5,367 bases of DNA from an uncultured Gemmatimonadota bacterium (GTDB lineage Bacteria; Gemmatimonadota; Gemmatimonadetes; Gemmatimonadales; Gemmatimonadaceae). Shown here one piece after another: positions 1 through 5,367 of the stretch. The stretch is taken from contig CAITQY010000029.1 of assembly GCA_903894655.1 (NCBI GenBank), forward strand, positions 1-5,367, written 5' to 3'. Under the pieces are notes generated by a model that did no database searches, had not been told where the DNA came from, and saw nothing but the letters and a program-made list of their open reading frames with translations. Each line of letters begins with the position of its first letter. The stretch's first letter is position 1. A program made the position numbers and the translations under genes.

Positions 1-448
1 CAATCGCCGTCTGGTGATTCCCGAATCGTTTCTCGCCACCGACGCCATTCTCGTGTTAATGCAGAACGTGGTGCGCGGACTCGAAGTGCATCCGGCCCGG
101 ATCCGGCGCCGCGTCGACGACGAGCTCCCATTCATGGCCACCGAAGAAATCATCGTGCGGTTCGTTCGCGCCGGTGGTGATCGACAGGAAGCCCACGAGC
201 TGATTCGCGGTCACAGCATCGACGCCGCGCGTGCGGTGAAGGATGGCGCGCCGCGCAACGACATGCTGGAGCGGCTTGCCGCCGACCCGGCGTTCGGCGT
301 GCCGCTCGAAGACTTGCAGGCGGTCACGGAGCCCACCCGCTTCGTGGGTCGCTCCCCTGAGCAGGTCGTGGAGTTCCTCGATGAACACGTGGCGCCGTGG
401 CTCGCGCGCGAGCGCACCGGCGTCGAAGTGGAGGAGGTCCGCGTATGA
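1..448 (+). CDS. purB: Adenylosuccinate lyase, C-terminal part (5' end outside the window)
   Basis: Cytoplasmic lyase that releases fumarate twice in purine synthesis: SAICAR to AICAR and adenylosuccinate to AMP. Only the last 148 residues are visible (reading frame from position 2), so the catalytic signature loop of the fumarase/aspartase superfamily lies upstream. What is seen is the C-terminal helical domain: a start like RRLVIPESFLATDAI, then ELPFMATE (visible residues 41-48), GGDRQEAHE (58-66), a DPAFG segment (95-99) and a closing TRFVGRSPEQVVEFL stretch. From memory these match the C-terminal region of human-type ADSL better than the shorter B. subtilis-type PurB. It ends in TGA overlapping the purC start (ATGA), which fits PurC and PurB acting in consecutive steps. 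No frameshift is seen. The family call is firm; the subtype is inference. Confidence 0.93.
   Translation, partial: NRRLVIPESFLATDAILVLMQNVVRGLEVHPARIRRRVDDELPFMATEEIIVRFVRAGGDRQEAHELIRGHSIDAARAVKDGAPRNDMLERLAADPAFGVPLEDLQAVTEPTRFVGRSPEQVVEFLDEHVAPWLARERTGVEVEEVRV
432..437 (+). promoter_or_regulatory. Ribosome-binding site of purC
   Basis: AGGAGG lies 7 bases before the ATG at 445, inside the end of purB. It is a near-perfect Shine-Dalgarno sequence. It selects the ATG at 445 over the in-frame ATG at 397, which would add 16 Arg-rich residues not expected in PurC. Confidence 0.8.
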
Positions 449-1401
449 GCACCGGCCTGCCCGTGGCATTACTCGAAACGTCGCTGCCGCTGCCACTGGT
501 GCGTCGCGGAAAAGTGCGCGATGTCTACGCGGTGGACGACGATCGCCTGCTGCTGGTGACGACCGACCGCATCAGCGCGTTCGATATCGTCATGACCGAA
601 GCCATTCCCTACAAGGGCGCGGTGCTCACACAGCTTACCGCGTGGTGGCTGTCGCAACTCTCCGGCGTGGTCGAGCATCACCTGATCTCCGCCGACACCG
701 ACGAGATCGTGCGCGAGGTGCCCGCCCTCGCCCCATATCGCGACGCACTGGCCGGACGGAGCATGTTGTGCGTGCGTGCCGACGTCGTACCGATCGAATG
801 CGTCATCCGCGGCTTTATCACCGGCTCGGCGTGGAAAGAGTATCAGGCGCATGGCACGTTGGCTGGCGAGGCGCTCGCGGTCGGTCTACGCGAGAGCGAC
901 CGTCTCGATCCGCCGATCTTCAGTCCGGCCACCAAGGCAGAAACGGGGCACGACGAGAATATCACCATCGCCAGTGTGATCGCGTCGGTGGGAGTGGACA
1001 CGGCCGCCATGCTCGAGCGCCTCGCCCGCGCGGTCTACGAATTCGGTCGCGCCGCCGCCGAGCCGCGCGGAATCATCGTCGCCGATACGAAGTTCGAGTT
1101 CGGCTGGCGCAATGGCCGTCTGCTCTTGATCGACGAAGTGCTCACGCCGGACAGCTCGCGCTTCTGGCCGGCCGACAGCTACACGCCGGGGCGCGGTCAG
1201 CCGAGTTTCGACAAGCAGCCACTCCGTGACTGGCTCGAAGTGGAACGTCGGGCTGGCCGTTGGAACGGTGAAGCGCCGGCGCCGGCGCTCCCGAGCGATG
1301 TCATTCGCGCGACCAGTCTCCGGTACCGCGACGCCTTCACTCGACTCACAGGAGCACCGATGGACCTGGCACGCTTGGGACTTCCTGAGGATTCCGCTTG
1401 A
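445..1401 (+). CDS. purC: Phosphoribosylaminoimidazole-succinocarboxamide synthase (SAICAR synthetase)
   Basis: Cytoplasmic ATP-dependent ligase joining CAIR and aspartate to give SAICAR, the substrate of PurB encoded just upstream. The protein has 318 residues, longer than the roughly 240-residue B. subtilis-type enzyme and closer to the yeast Ade1 size. Visible motifs in order: RRGKVRDVY (20-28), the nucleotide-binding N-lobe; TTDRISAFD (39-47); signature VVPIECVIRGFITGS (114-128); SPATKAETGHDEN (160-172); second signature VADTKFEFG (212-220); and LIDEVLTPDSSRFW (228-241). The start at 445 follows a strong AGGAGG and overlaps the purB stop. The stop TGA at 1399-1401 shares its last base with the ATG of the next ORF. 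All expected motifs are present, so the enzyme should be active. Confidence 0.97.
   Translation: MSTGLPVALLETSLPLPLVRRGKVRDVYAVDDDRLLLVTTDRISAFDIVMTEAIPYKGAVLTQLTAWWLSQLSGVVEHHLISADTDEIVREVPALAPYRDALAGRSMLCVRADVVPIECVIRGFITGSAWKEYQAHGTLAGEALAVGLRESDRLDPPIFSPATKAETGHDENITIASVIASVGVDTAAMLERLARAVYEFGRAAAEPRGIIVADTKFEFGWRNGRLLLIDEVLTPDSSRFWPADSYTPGRGQPSFDKQPLRDWLEVERRAGRWNGEAPAPALPSDVIRATSLRYRDAFTRLTGAPMDLARLGLPEDSA
1387..1391 (+). promoter_or_regulatory. Putative ribosome-binding site of the 58-codon ORF
   Basis: GAGGA lies 9 bases before the ATG at 1401, within the last codons of purC. Together with the TGATG stop/start overlap it supports translation of the short ORF by ribosomes finishing purC. 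The match is short and could be chance. Confidence 0.45.
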
Positions 1402-1577
1402 TGTTCGCGCGTGAGGGCTATCCGCTGCTGCTCGGTGCCGCAGGATTCGCCGCGTTGACGTTCGCGGCCGCATTGCGCTTCCGTTCGTGGCCGTGGTGGC
1501 TCGCCGGATACGTGCTCACGCTCTTCGCCCTCGTAGTGGCGTGGGTCACCCGCACTCCAGCCAGCCTGCCATCATGA
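1401..1577 (+). CDS. 58-residue membrane protein resembling the N-terminal anchor of phosphatidylserine decarboxylase (truncated psd?)
   Basis: Short ORF filling the whole space between purC and pssA. It begins MFAREGYPLLLG, like the start of many bacterial Psd proteins (AREGYP followed by a hydrophobic hairpin). Two membrane segments are visible, about residues 8-25 and 32-50, joined by an Arg/Trp loop RFRSWPWW (26-33). VTRTP at 49-53 sits where Psd normally has FFRDP, and the ORF stops five residues later, where the decarboxylase domain should begin. The remaining 160-180 residues, with the self-cleaving LGS(T) site that creates the pyruvoyl group, are absent: none of the three forward frames after 1577 continues Psd, because pssA starts at once. 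It therefore cannot decarboxylate. Either it is a psd remnant after a large deletion, or a small membrane protein now maintained on its own. Both ends overlap neighbouring genes (TGATG and ATGA). The ORF is firm; the Psd relation rests on remembered motifs. Confidence 0.7.
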   Translation: MFAREGYPLLLGAAGFAALTFAAALRFRSWPWWLAGYVLTLFALVVAWVTRTPASLPS

Positions 1578-2485
1578 GCCGCCCGGATACGCGTAGCACC
1601 GCTGCTGACGGCGTGGAGCGCCCGCGTCGCCCGCGCCCGCGCGCCGCGGTGGCGCTACCCAATGGCTTCACGCTCGCCAACCTGTTCTTTGGTATCTTCG
1701 CCATCGTGGCGGCCTCGCGCGGTGATTTCGACGCCGCCGCGCGCTTCATCGTGTTCGGCGCCATCGCCGACACGCTGGATGGTCGCATCGCCCGCGCCAC
1801 GAAATCCGGCACGCGGTTCGGCGAAGAACTCGACTCGCTCGTGGATGCCATCTCGTTCGGCACCGCGCCGGCGCTCATCATGTACTTCGCCGTGTTCCAG
1901 AGCACACGGTGGGAATGGATTTTCTGTTTCTTCTTTACGGCCTGCGCCGTGATGCGCTTGGCGCGCTTCAACGTGGAGCAGGCGGGCACGAAGAACACGC
2001 ATTTCACTGGGCTGCCTAGTCCGGCCGCCGGCATGACCCTCGCGACGTACTACTGGTTCAGTCAGACGCCGCTGTATACCGAAACGATGATCGGTGACCT
2101 ACCCTGGCATCAAATGCTGCGCTGGGTCATGCTCGGTCTCGGCATGTTGATGATCAGCAATGTGCAGTACGCCAAAGTGCCGACCGTGAACTTTCGGACG
2201 CTGAACGGCATCCTCGGATTTCTGTTGGTCGTCGGCACCTTCGTGGGCGTCATCTTTCTGCCCAAGAAGTTCTTCTTCCCGGCCCTGATGGCCTATGTGC
2301 TGTACGGCATCGGCCGCACCGTTTTTCTCGGATTGCTCGATCGCATTCCCGGCGCGCGTGAGGATGACGACGCGACCGAGGACGACCTCGAGGAACCCAT
2401 CGACCCCCGACGTCGTCGTCGACGCCGTCGTCCTTCACGACAGAACATCGCGCCGGACACCGGCCGCGAGGAGCCCTTGGCATGA
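1574..2485 (+). CDS. pssA: CDP-diacylglycerol--serine O-phosphatidyltransferase (phosphatidylserine synthase)
   Basis: Integral membrane enzyme exchanging CMP of CDP-diacylglycerol for serine to form phosphatidylserine, precursor of phosphatidylethanolamine. The protein has 303 residues. The CDP-alcohol phosphatidyltransferase motif D-x2-D-G-x2-A-R-x8-G-x3-D-x3-D is complete: D66, D69, G70, A73, R74, G83, D87 and D91, the aspartates being the metal and catalytic ligands. It is followed by SFGTAPA (94-100), typical of the PssA branch. About seven or eight hydrophobic segments run from residue 32 to 256. The first 28 residues are Arg/Pro-rich and not conserved; the last 45 form an acidic then octa-arginine tail (262-286). 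The start at 574 bases past the window's first kilobase, ATG 1574, overlaps the preceding stop (ATGA) and has no clear Shine-Dalgarno, so it likely depends on coupled translation. An upstream in-frame ATG at 1487 would add 29 residues and lie inside the short ORF, so it was not chosen. The stop overlaps purS. Confidence 0.94.
   Translation: MSRPDTRSTAADGVERPRRPRPRAAVALPNGFTLANLFFGIFAIVAASRGDFDAAARFIVFGAIADTLDGRIARATKSGTRFGEELDSLVDAISFGTAPALIMYFAVFQSTRWEWIFCFFFTACAVMRLARFNVEQAGTKNTHFTGLPSPAAGMTLATYYWFSQTPLYTETMIGDLPWHQMLRWVMLGLGMLMISNVQYAKVPTVNFRTLNGILGFLLVVGTFVGVIFLPKKFFFPALMAYVLYGIGRTVFLGLLDRIPGAREDDDATEDDLEEPIDPRRRRRRRRPSRQNIAPDTGREEPLA
2408..2431 (+). repeat. Arginine codon run encoding eight consecutive Arg in PssA
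   Basis: Eight Arg codons in a row (CGA, CGT and CGC mixed), giving residues 279-286 of PssA. The near-trinucleotide CGT/CGA pattern is the kind that can change length by slippage. It directly follows an acidic stretch (residues 262-277), so the cytoplasmic tail is strongly polyampholytic. Confidence 0.8.
2468..2473 (+). promoter_or_regulatory. Ribosome-binding site of purS
   Basis: GAGGAG lies 8 bases before the ATG at 2482, inside the end of pssA. It supports this start and gives purS its own initiation signal despite the overlap with pssA. Confidence 0.7.
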
Positions 2486-2739
2486 CCCGTTTCCGCTGCG
2501 CCATCCATATCGTTCCGCGTCGCGGGATCCTCGATCCCCAAGGCAAGGCAGTGGCCGACGCGCTCCACTCGCTCGGCTTCGCCGACGTGAGTGACGTGCG
2601 TGTGGGACGCCACGTGATCGTGGAGACCGAAGCGTTGACCGCCGACGCCGCGCGCGCGCGCATCACAGCCATGTGCGAGAAGCTGCTGGCCAATCCGGTC
2701 ACCGAAGACTTCGAGATCGCCTCGGTGGAGCACGCGTGA
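2482..2739 (+). CDS. purS: Phosphoribosylformylglycinamidine synthase subunit PurS
   Basis: Small cytoplasmic subunit (85 residues, the usual size) that dimerises and bridges PurQ and PurL in the three-part FGAM synthase, helping ammonia pass from glutaminase to synthetase. Family features seen: a beta strand FRCAIHIVPRRGILDPQG (3-20) with the conserved LDPQG, a helix with VADALHSLGF (24-33), the VSDVRVGRHVIVE strand (36-48), and a C-terminal helix and strand ending NPVTEDFEIASVE. The start overlaps the pssA stop by ATGA and follows a GAGGAG. The stop overlaps the GTG start of purQ. Presence of PurS implies the bacterial and archaeal PurSQL system, not the single-chain enzyme, and fits the short PurL downstream. 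Confidence 0.95.
   Translation: MTRFRCAIHIVPRRGILDPQGKAVADALHSLGFADVSDVRVGRHVIVETEALTADAARARITAMCEKLLANPVTEDFEIASVEHA
2724..2730 (+). promoter_or_regulatory. Ribosome-binding site of purQ (GTG start)
   Basis: GGTGGAG lies 5 bases before the GTG at 2736. It helps decide the non-ATG start, because the only upstream in-frame ATG (2673) would add 21 residues that do not resemble PurQ. Confidence 0.55.
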
Positions 2740-3440
2740 AGGCCGGCATCGTTCGCTTTCCCGGTTCGAACTGCGACGAGGATGCGTTCCATGCAATCGC
2801 CGATCATCTCGGCCAGGAAGCCGTGTATCTGTGGCACAAGGATCACGATCTCCAGGACGTTGATCTCGTCATCCTACCCGGTGGGTTCAGCTACGGTGAC
2901 TACCTGCGCGCGGGGGCGATCGCGCGTTTCAGTCCGATCATGCAGGAAGTCGTTGCGTTCGCGAAGCGCGGTGGGCCGGTGCTTGGTATTTGCAATGGAT
3001 TCCAGATCGCCTGTGAAGCGGGTCTCCTGCCCGGCGCACTTCTGCGGAATGCCAGCCTGCGCTTCGTGAGCGCGCCCGTGCACCTGCGTGTCGACTCGAT
3101 CGCGACGCGTTTCACGTCGCGGTACCACATCGGTCAGGTCATCTCGATTCCCGTCGCGCATGGCGACGGGCGCTATACGGCGGATGCCGATACGCTGGCC
3201 CGTCTTGAAGGCGAGGGTCAGATCGTATTTCGCTACGTCAGCGCCGAAGGCGAGGCCACCGCGTCCGCCAATCCCAATGGCTCGCTGCGTAACATCGCCG
3301 GCATCGTGAGTGCCGAAGGCAATGTGCTGGGCATGATGCCGCACCCTGAGCGCGCGCTCGACGCGACGCTCGGTTCAATCGACGGCGTGCCCTTGTTCGC
3401 GTCAATCCTGGAATCGATGCTCGCTGAGGTGAAGGCATGA
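2736..3440 (+). CDS. purQ: Phosphoribosylformylglycinamidine synthase subunit PurQ (glutaminase)
   Basis: Class I glutamine amidotransferase subunit (234 residues) that hydrolyses glutamine and supplies ammonia to PurL for FGAR to FGAM. The start is GTG at 2736, giving MKAGIVRFPGSNCDED, the typical PurQ beginning; it overlaps the purS stop as GTGA. Catalytic residues are visible: nucleophile C86 in GICNGFQIA, and the His/Glu pair H203 and E205 in MMPHPER. LPGGFSYGDYLRAGAIAR (47-64) forms the oxyanion-region motif of the family, and ASANPNGSLRNIAGI lies in the second half. Length and motifs match B. subtilis-type PurQ, so it should be active. The stop overlaps purL through ATGA, consistent with balanced production of complex subunits. 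Confidence 0.97.
   Translation: MKAGIVRFPGSNCDEDAFHAIADHLGQEAVYLWHKDHDLQDVDLVILPGGFSYGDYLRAGAIARFSPIMQEVVAFAKRGGPVLGICNGFQIACEAGLLPGALLRNASLRFVSAPVHLRVDSIATRFTSRYHIGQVISIPVAHGDGRYTADADTLARLEGEGQIVFRYVSAEGEATASANPNGSLRNIAGIVSAEGNVLGMMPHPERALDATLGSIDGVPLFASILESMLAEVKA
3426..3432 (+). promoter_or_regulatory. Ribosome-binding site of purL
   Basis: GAGGTGA, fully complementary to the usual 16S rRNA 3' tail, ends 4 bases before the ATG at 3437, inside purQ. It supports the start that overlaps the purQ stop. Confidence 0.65.
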
Positions 3441-5367
3441 CCGCCGCGTCCAACGCACGTCCCGTGGAATCACGTCCCGGCGACCCGGTGATCACACCGG
3501 CCATGGTCGCTGAACATGGGATCACGGAGTTCGAGTACGAGCGCCTGATCGCGATGCTTGGTCGCACGCCGACGTTCACCGAACTCGGCGTCGTGAGCGC
3601 GCTCTGGAGCGAACACTGCTCGTACAAGCACTCACGTCCCATGCTGAAGACGCTGCCCACCAAGGCGCCGTGGGTGCTGCAGGGCCCCGGAGAGAACGCC
3701 GGCGTGATCTCCGTCGGTGACGGATGGGCGGTCGCGTTCAAGATCGAGTCGCACAATCACCCGTCGGCCGTCGAGCCGTATCAGGGGGCGGCCACTGGAG
3801 TGGGAGGCATTCTCCGCGACGTCTTCACGATGGGCGCGCGGCCGATCGCGCTACTCAACTCGCTGCGCTTCGGTCCGCTCACGTCAAGCCGCGTGCGCTG
3901 GCTCTTCGCCGGCGTGGTGAAGGGCATCGGCGACTACGGCAACTGTGTGGGAGTGCCCACCGTCGGCGGTGAAGTTGTATTCGATCCGTCGTACGAAGGC
4001 AATCCGCTCGTGAACGCGATGTGCGTCGGCCTCATGCGCGAGGATGAACTCATTACCGCCGTCGCGTCCGGTGTCGGCAATCCGATCATGGCCGTGGGTG
4101 CACGAACGGGCCGCGACGGCATTCACGGCGCGTCATTCGCCTCGGAAGATCTTTCTGCATCGAGCGAGGCCAAGCGCCCCATGGTGCAGGTCGGCGATCC
4201 GTTTACCGAAAAGCTGCTACTTGAAGCGTCCCTCGAACTGATTCGGAGCGGACACATCGTCGCGATTCAGGACATGGGTGCTGCCGGTCTCACGTCGTCG
4301 TCGGCCGAGATGGCCGAACGTGGCGATGTCGGGGTCACCATCGACGTCACGAAGGTGCCGGTGCGCGAACAGGGCATGACCCCGTACGAGATTCTGCTGT
4401 CGGAATCGCAGGAGCGGATGCTCGTGGTCGCGAAGCTCGGGCATGAGGAAGATGTGCGCGCGATTCTGGCCAAGTGGGATCTCGAGGCTGCCGTGATCGG
4501 CGAAGTGATCGCCGAGCCGGTGTATCGCGTGACGGAGGGAGAGCGGGTGGTGGCCGAGTTCCCCGGATCGCGCCTCGTGACCGAGTGCCCGCAGTACGTG
4601 CTCGAGCCGCGCGAGAGCGAAGCGCTGAAAGCGGCGCGTGGCCGTTCGGCGCATGCGGTCGTCCCCCTCGACGAGGAGCGCGACCACGCGTGGACGCTCG
4701 AGCGTTTGTTGTCGTCGCCCACGATCGCCAGCAAGAAGTGGGTGTGGCAGCAGTATGACTCCACCGTGCGCACCAGCACGATGCGTGGTCCGGGCAGCGA
4801 TGCCGCCGTGGTGAAGCTCAGGGGCACCGACAAGGCCATTGCGCTGTGCATCGATGGCAACGGCCGTCACGTCGCGCTGTCGCCCCGCAATGGCGGTCGC
4901 GCGGCGGTATCCGAGGCAGCACGCAACGTGGCCTGCACGGGCGCTCGACCGATGGCGATCACGAATAACCTGAACTTCGGCAATCCGAAAAAACCAGAAG
5001 TGTACTTCCAGCTGAGTGAAGCGATTGCCGGCATGGGTGAAGCTTGTACGGTGCTCGAAACGCCGGTGACGGGTGGTAACGTGTCGCTCTATAACGAGAA
5101 CCCGCAGGGGGCGATTCATCCGACGCCGACGATCGGCATGGTCGGGCTCATTGAATCGCTCTCCCATGTTACGCCGTCGGGATTCCAGACGGCGGGCGAC
5201 GCCGTCGTTCTCCTTGGCGACTGCACCGACGAGCTCGGAGCGAGTGAGTACCTGCTCGAGATTCACGGACTCACGATCGGCGAACCGCCGGTGTGCGAGC
5301 CGAAGCTCGAGCGCGCGCTGATCGATGCCCTGCTGGAATCGATTCGCGGGGGCGTGGGGGGGGGGGC
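3437..5367 (+). CDS. purL: Phosphoribosylformylglycinamidine synthase subunit PurL, N-terminal 643 codons (3' end outside the window)
   Basis: Synthetase subunit of FGAM synthase; it uses ATP and PurQ-derived ammonia to convert FGAR to FGAM. The frame stays open from 3437 to the window end. The short PurL form is usually about 740 residues, so roughly 100 are missing. Motifs seen: WSEHCSYKHSR (57-67) with the catalytic His at 60, GPGENAG (83-89), ESHNHPSAVEPYQGAATG (104-121), GDYGNCVGVPTVGGE (165-179), QDMGAAGLTSSSAEMA (278-293), LSESQERML (321-329), then the second half-repeat with NGGRAAVSEAARNVACTGA (485-503), LNFGNPKKPEV (512-522) and GGNVSLYNE (546-554). The beginning, 28 residues before the EHGITEFEYE segment, is a variable tail. 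Codons after about residue 637 are doubtful: the expected sequence would run on as an RSAHD-like stretch, but an 11-G run intervenes. The gene overlaps purQ by ATGA. Confidence 0.96.
   Translation, partial: MTAASNARPVESRPGDPVITPAMVAEHGITEFEYERLIAMLGRTPTFTELGVVSALWSEHCSYKHSRPMLKTLPTKAPWVLQGPGENAGVISVGDGWAVAFKIESHNHPSAVEPYQGAATGVGGILRDVFTMGARPIALLNSLRFGPLTSSRVRWLFAGVVKGIGDYGNCVGVPTVGGEVVFDPSYEGNPLVNAMCVGLMREDELITAVASGVGNPIMAVGARTGRDGIHGASFASEDLSASSEAKRPMVQVGDPFTEKLLLEASLELIRSGHIVAIQDMGAAGLTSSSAEMAERGDVGVTIDVTKVPVREQGMTPYEILLSESQERMLVVAKLGHEEDVRAILAKWDLEAAVIGEVIAEPVYRVTEGERVVAEFPGSRLVTECPQYVLEPRESEALKAARGRSAHAVVPLDEERDHAWTLERLLSSPTIASKKWVWQQYDSTVRTSTMRGPGSDAAVVKLRGTDKAIALCIDGNGRHVALSPRNGGRAAVSEAARNVACTGARPMAITNNLNFGNPKKPEVYFQLSEAIAGMGEACTVLETPVTGGNVSLYNENPQGAIHPTPTIGMVGLIESLSHVTPSGFQTAGDAVVLLGDCTDELGASEYLLEIHGLTIGEPPVCEPKLERALIDALLESIRGGVGGG
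5356..5366 (+). other. Homopolymer of 11 G at the window end, probable sequencing artefact
   Basis: Eleven consecutive G followed by a single C form the last 12 bases. In the purL frame they give Gly-Gly-Gly where the family has a conserved, non-glycine stretch (typically a residue pattern leading to SAHD and SEGG). The sequence just before, encoding LIDALLESIRGG, fits PurL well. Poly-G at a read or contig end is a known product of two-colour sequencing chemistry. This is inference; a true G-run is possible but unlikely here. Confidence 0.6.

Noticed and set aside
243..1229. Open frame of 328 codons on the + strand across purB and purC
   Set aside because: It crosses two well-supported genes in another frame, is Arg/Ser/Ala-rich with no motif, and is a frame shadow caused by high GC.
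1487..1573. Upstream in-frame extension of pssA
   Set aside because: It would add 29 residues without similarity to PssA and lies inside the short Psd-like ORF; the ATG at 1574 keeps the ATGA overlap pattern of the operon.
1578..1700. Possible frameshifted remainder of psd after the short ORF's stop
   Set aside because: Translating on past the stop and in the other forward frame gives no Psd-like sequence (no SPADG-type segment and no LGS site); the third frame is clearly PssA.
2250..2846. Overlapping - strand open frames across the pssA/purS region
   Set aside because: They are antisense to pssA, purS and purQ, lack any motif, and are explained by low stop-codon frequency at high GC.
4217..5266. 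Long open frame of 349 codons on the - strand
   Set aside because: It lies wholly antisense to purL, whose motifs are conserved throughout. Its translation is Arg/His-rich without recognisable domains, as expected for a complementary frame in GC-rich coding DNA.
1..5367. Search for a CRISPR array, tRNA or rRNA gene, insertion sequence, terminator hairpin or riboswitch
   Set aside because: The whole window is covered by overlapping coding sequence, and I saw no regularly spaced repeats, transposase motifs, inverted-repeat ends or hairpin followed by a T-run.

Overview
The window is a dense, one-directional, GC-rich piece of bacterial chromosome. It carries most of a de novo purine operon with a phospholipid-synthesis segment inserted in its middle. 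The order, all on the + strand, is purB (3' end) - purC - a 58-codon membrane ORF resembling the N-terminus of phosphatidylserine decarboxylase - pssA - purS - purQ - purL (5' part, cut by the window end). Every visible junction is an overlap: ATGA at purB/purC, TGATG at purC/ORF58, ATGA at ORF58/pssA, ATGA at pssA/purS, GTGA at purS/purQ and ATGA at purQ/purL. No intergenic space exists, so I see no internal promoter, terminator, RNA gene or mobile element. The genes are probably transcribed together and translationally coupled.

Positions 1-1401 hold the C-terminal domain of adenylosuccinate lyase (PurB, similar to the animal ADSL type) and a complete SAICAR synthase (PurC), which catalyse consecutive pathway steps. 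Positions 1401-2485 hold the lipid segment: the short membrane ORF and a complete CDP-diacylglycerol-serine O-phosphatidyltransferase (PssA). Positions 2482-5367 hold PurS, PurQ and about 85% of the short-form PurL, the three subunits of FGAM synthase (FGAR to FGAM, glutamine- and ATP-dependent).

The organism is a bacterium with the three-subunit PurSQL enzyme, an ADSL-like PurB, a PurC resembling the longer yeast-type enzyme, and an integral-membrane PssA. With the high GC content and psd-pssA-like context, this would fit Gemmatimonadota or a similar high-GC phylum. That placement is inference from memory of protein types, not a search result.

The genes themselves are ordinary housekeeping genes, and I do not see a new defence, mobile or secondary-metabolism system. 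Most worth a second look is the 58-codon ORF. It keeps the membrane anchor of Psd but has no decarboxylase domain, yet its start and stop still overlap both neighbours and it sits in front of a pssA that lacks a clear ribosome-binding site. The last bases are an 11-G run that breaks the expected PurL sequence and looks like a sequencing or contig-end artefact.
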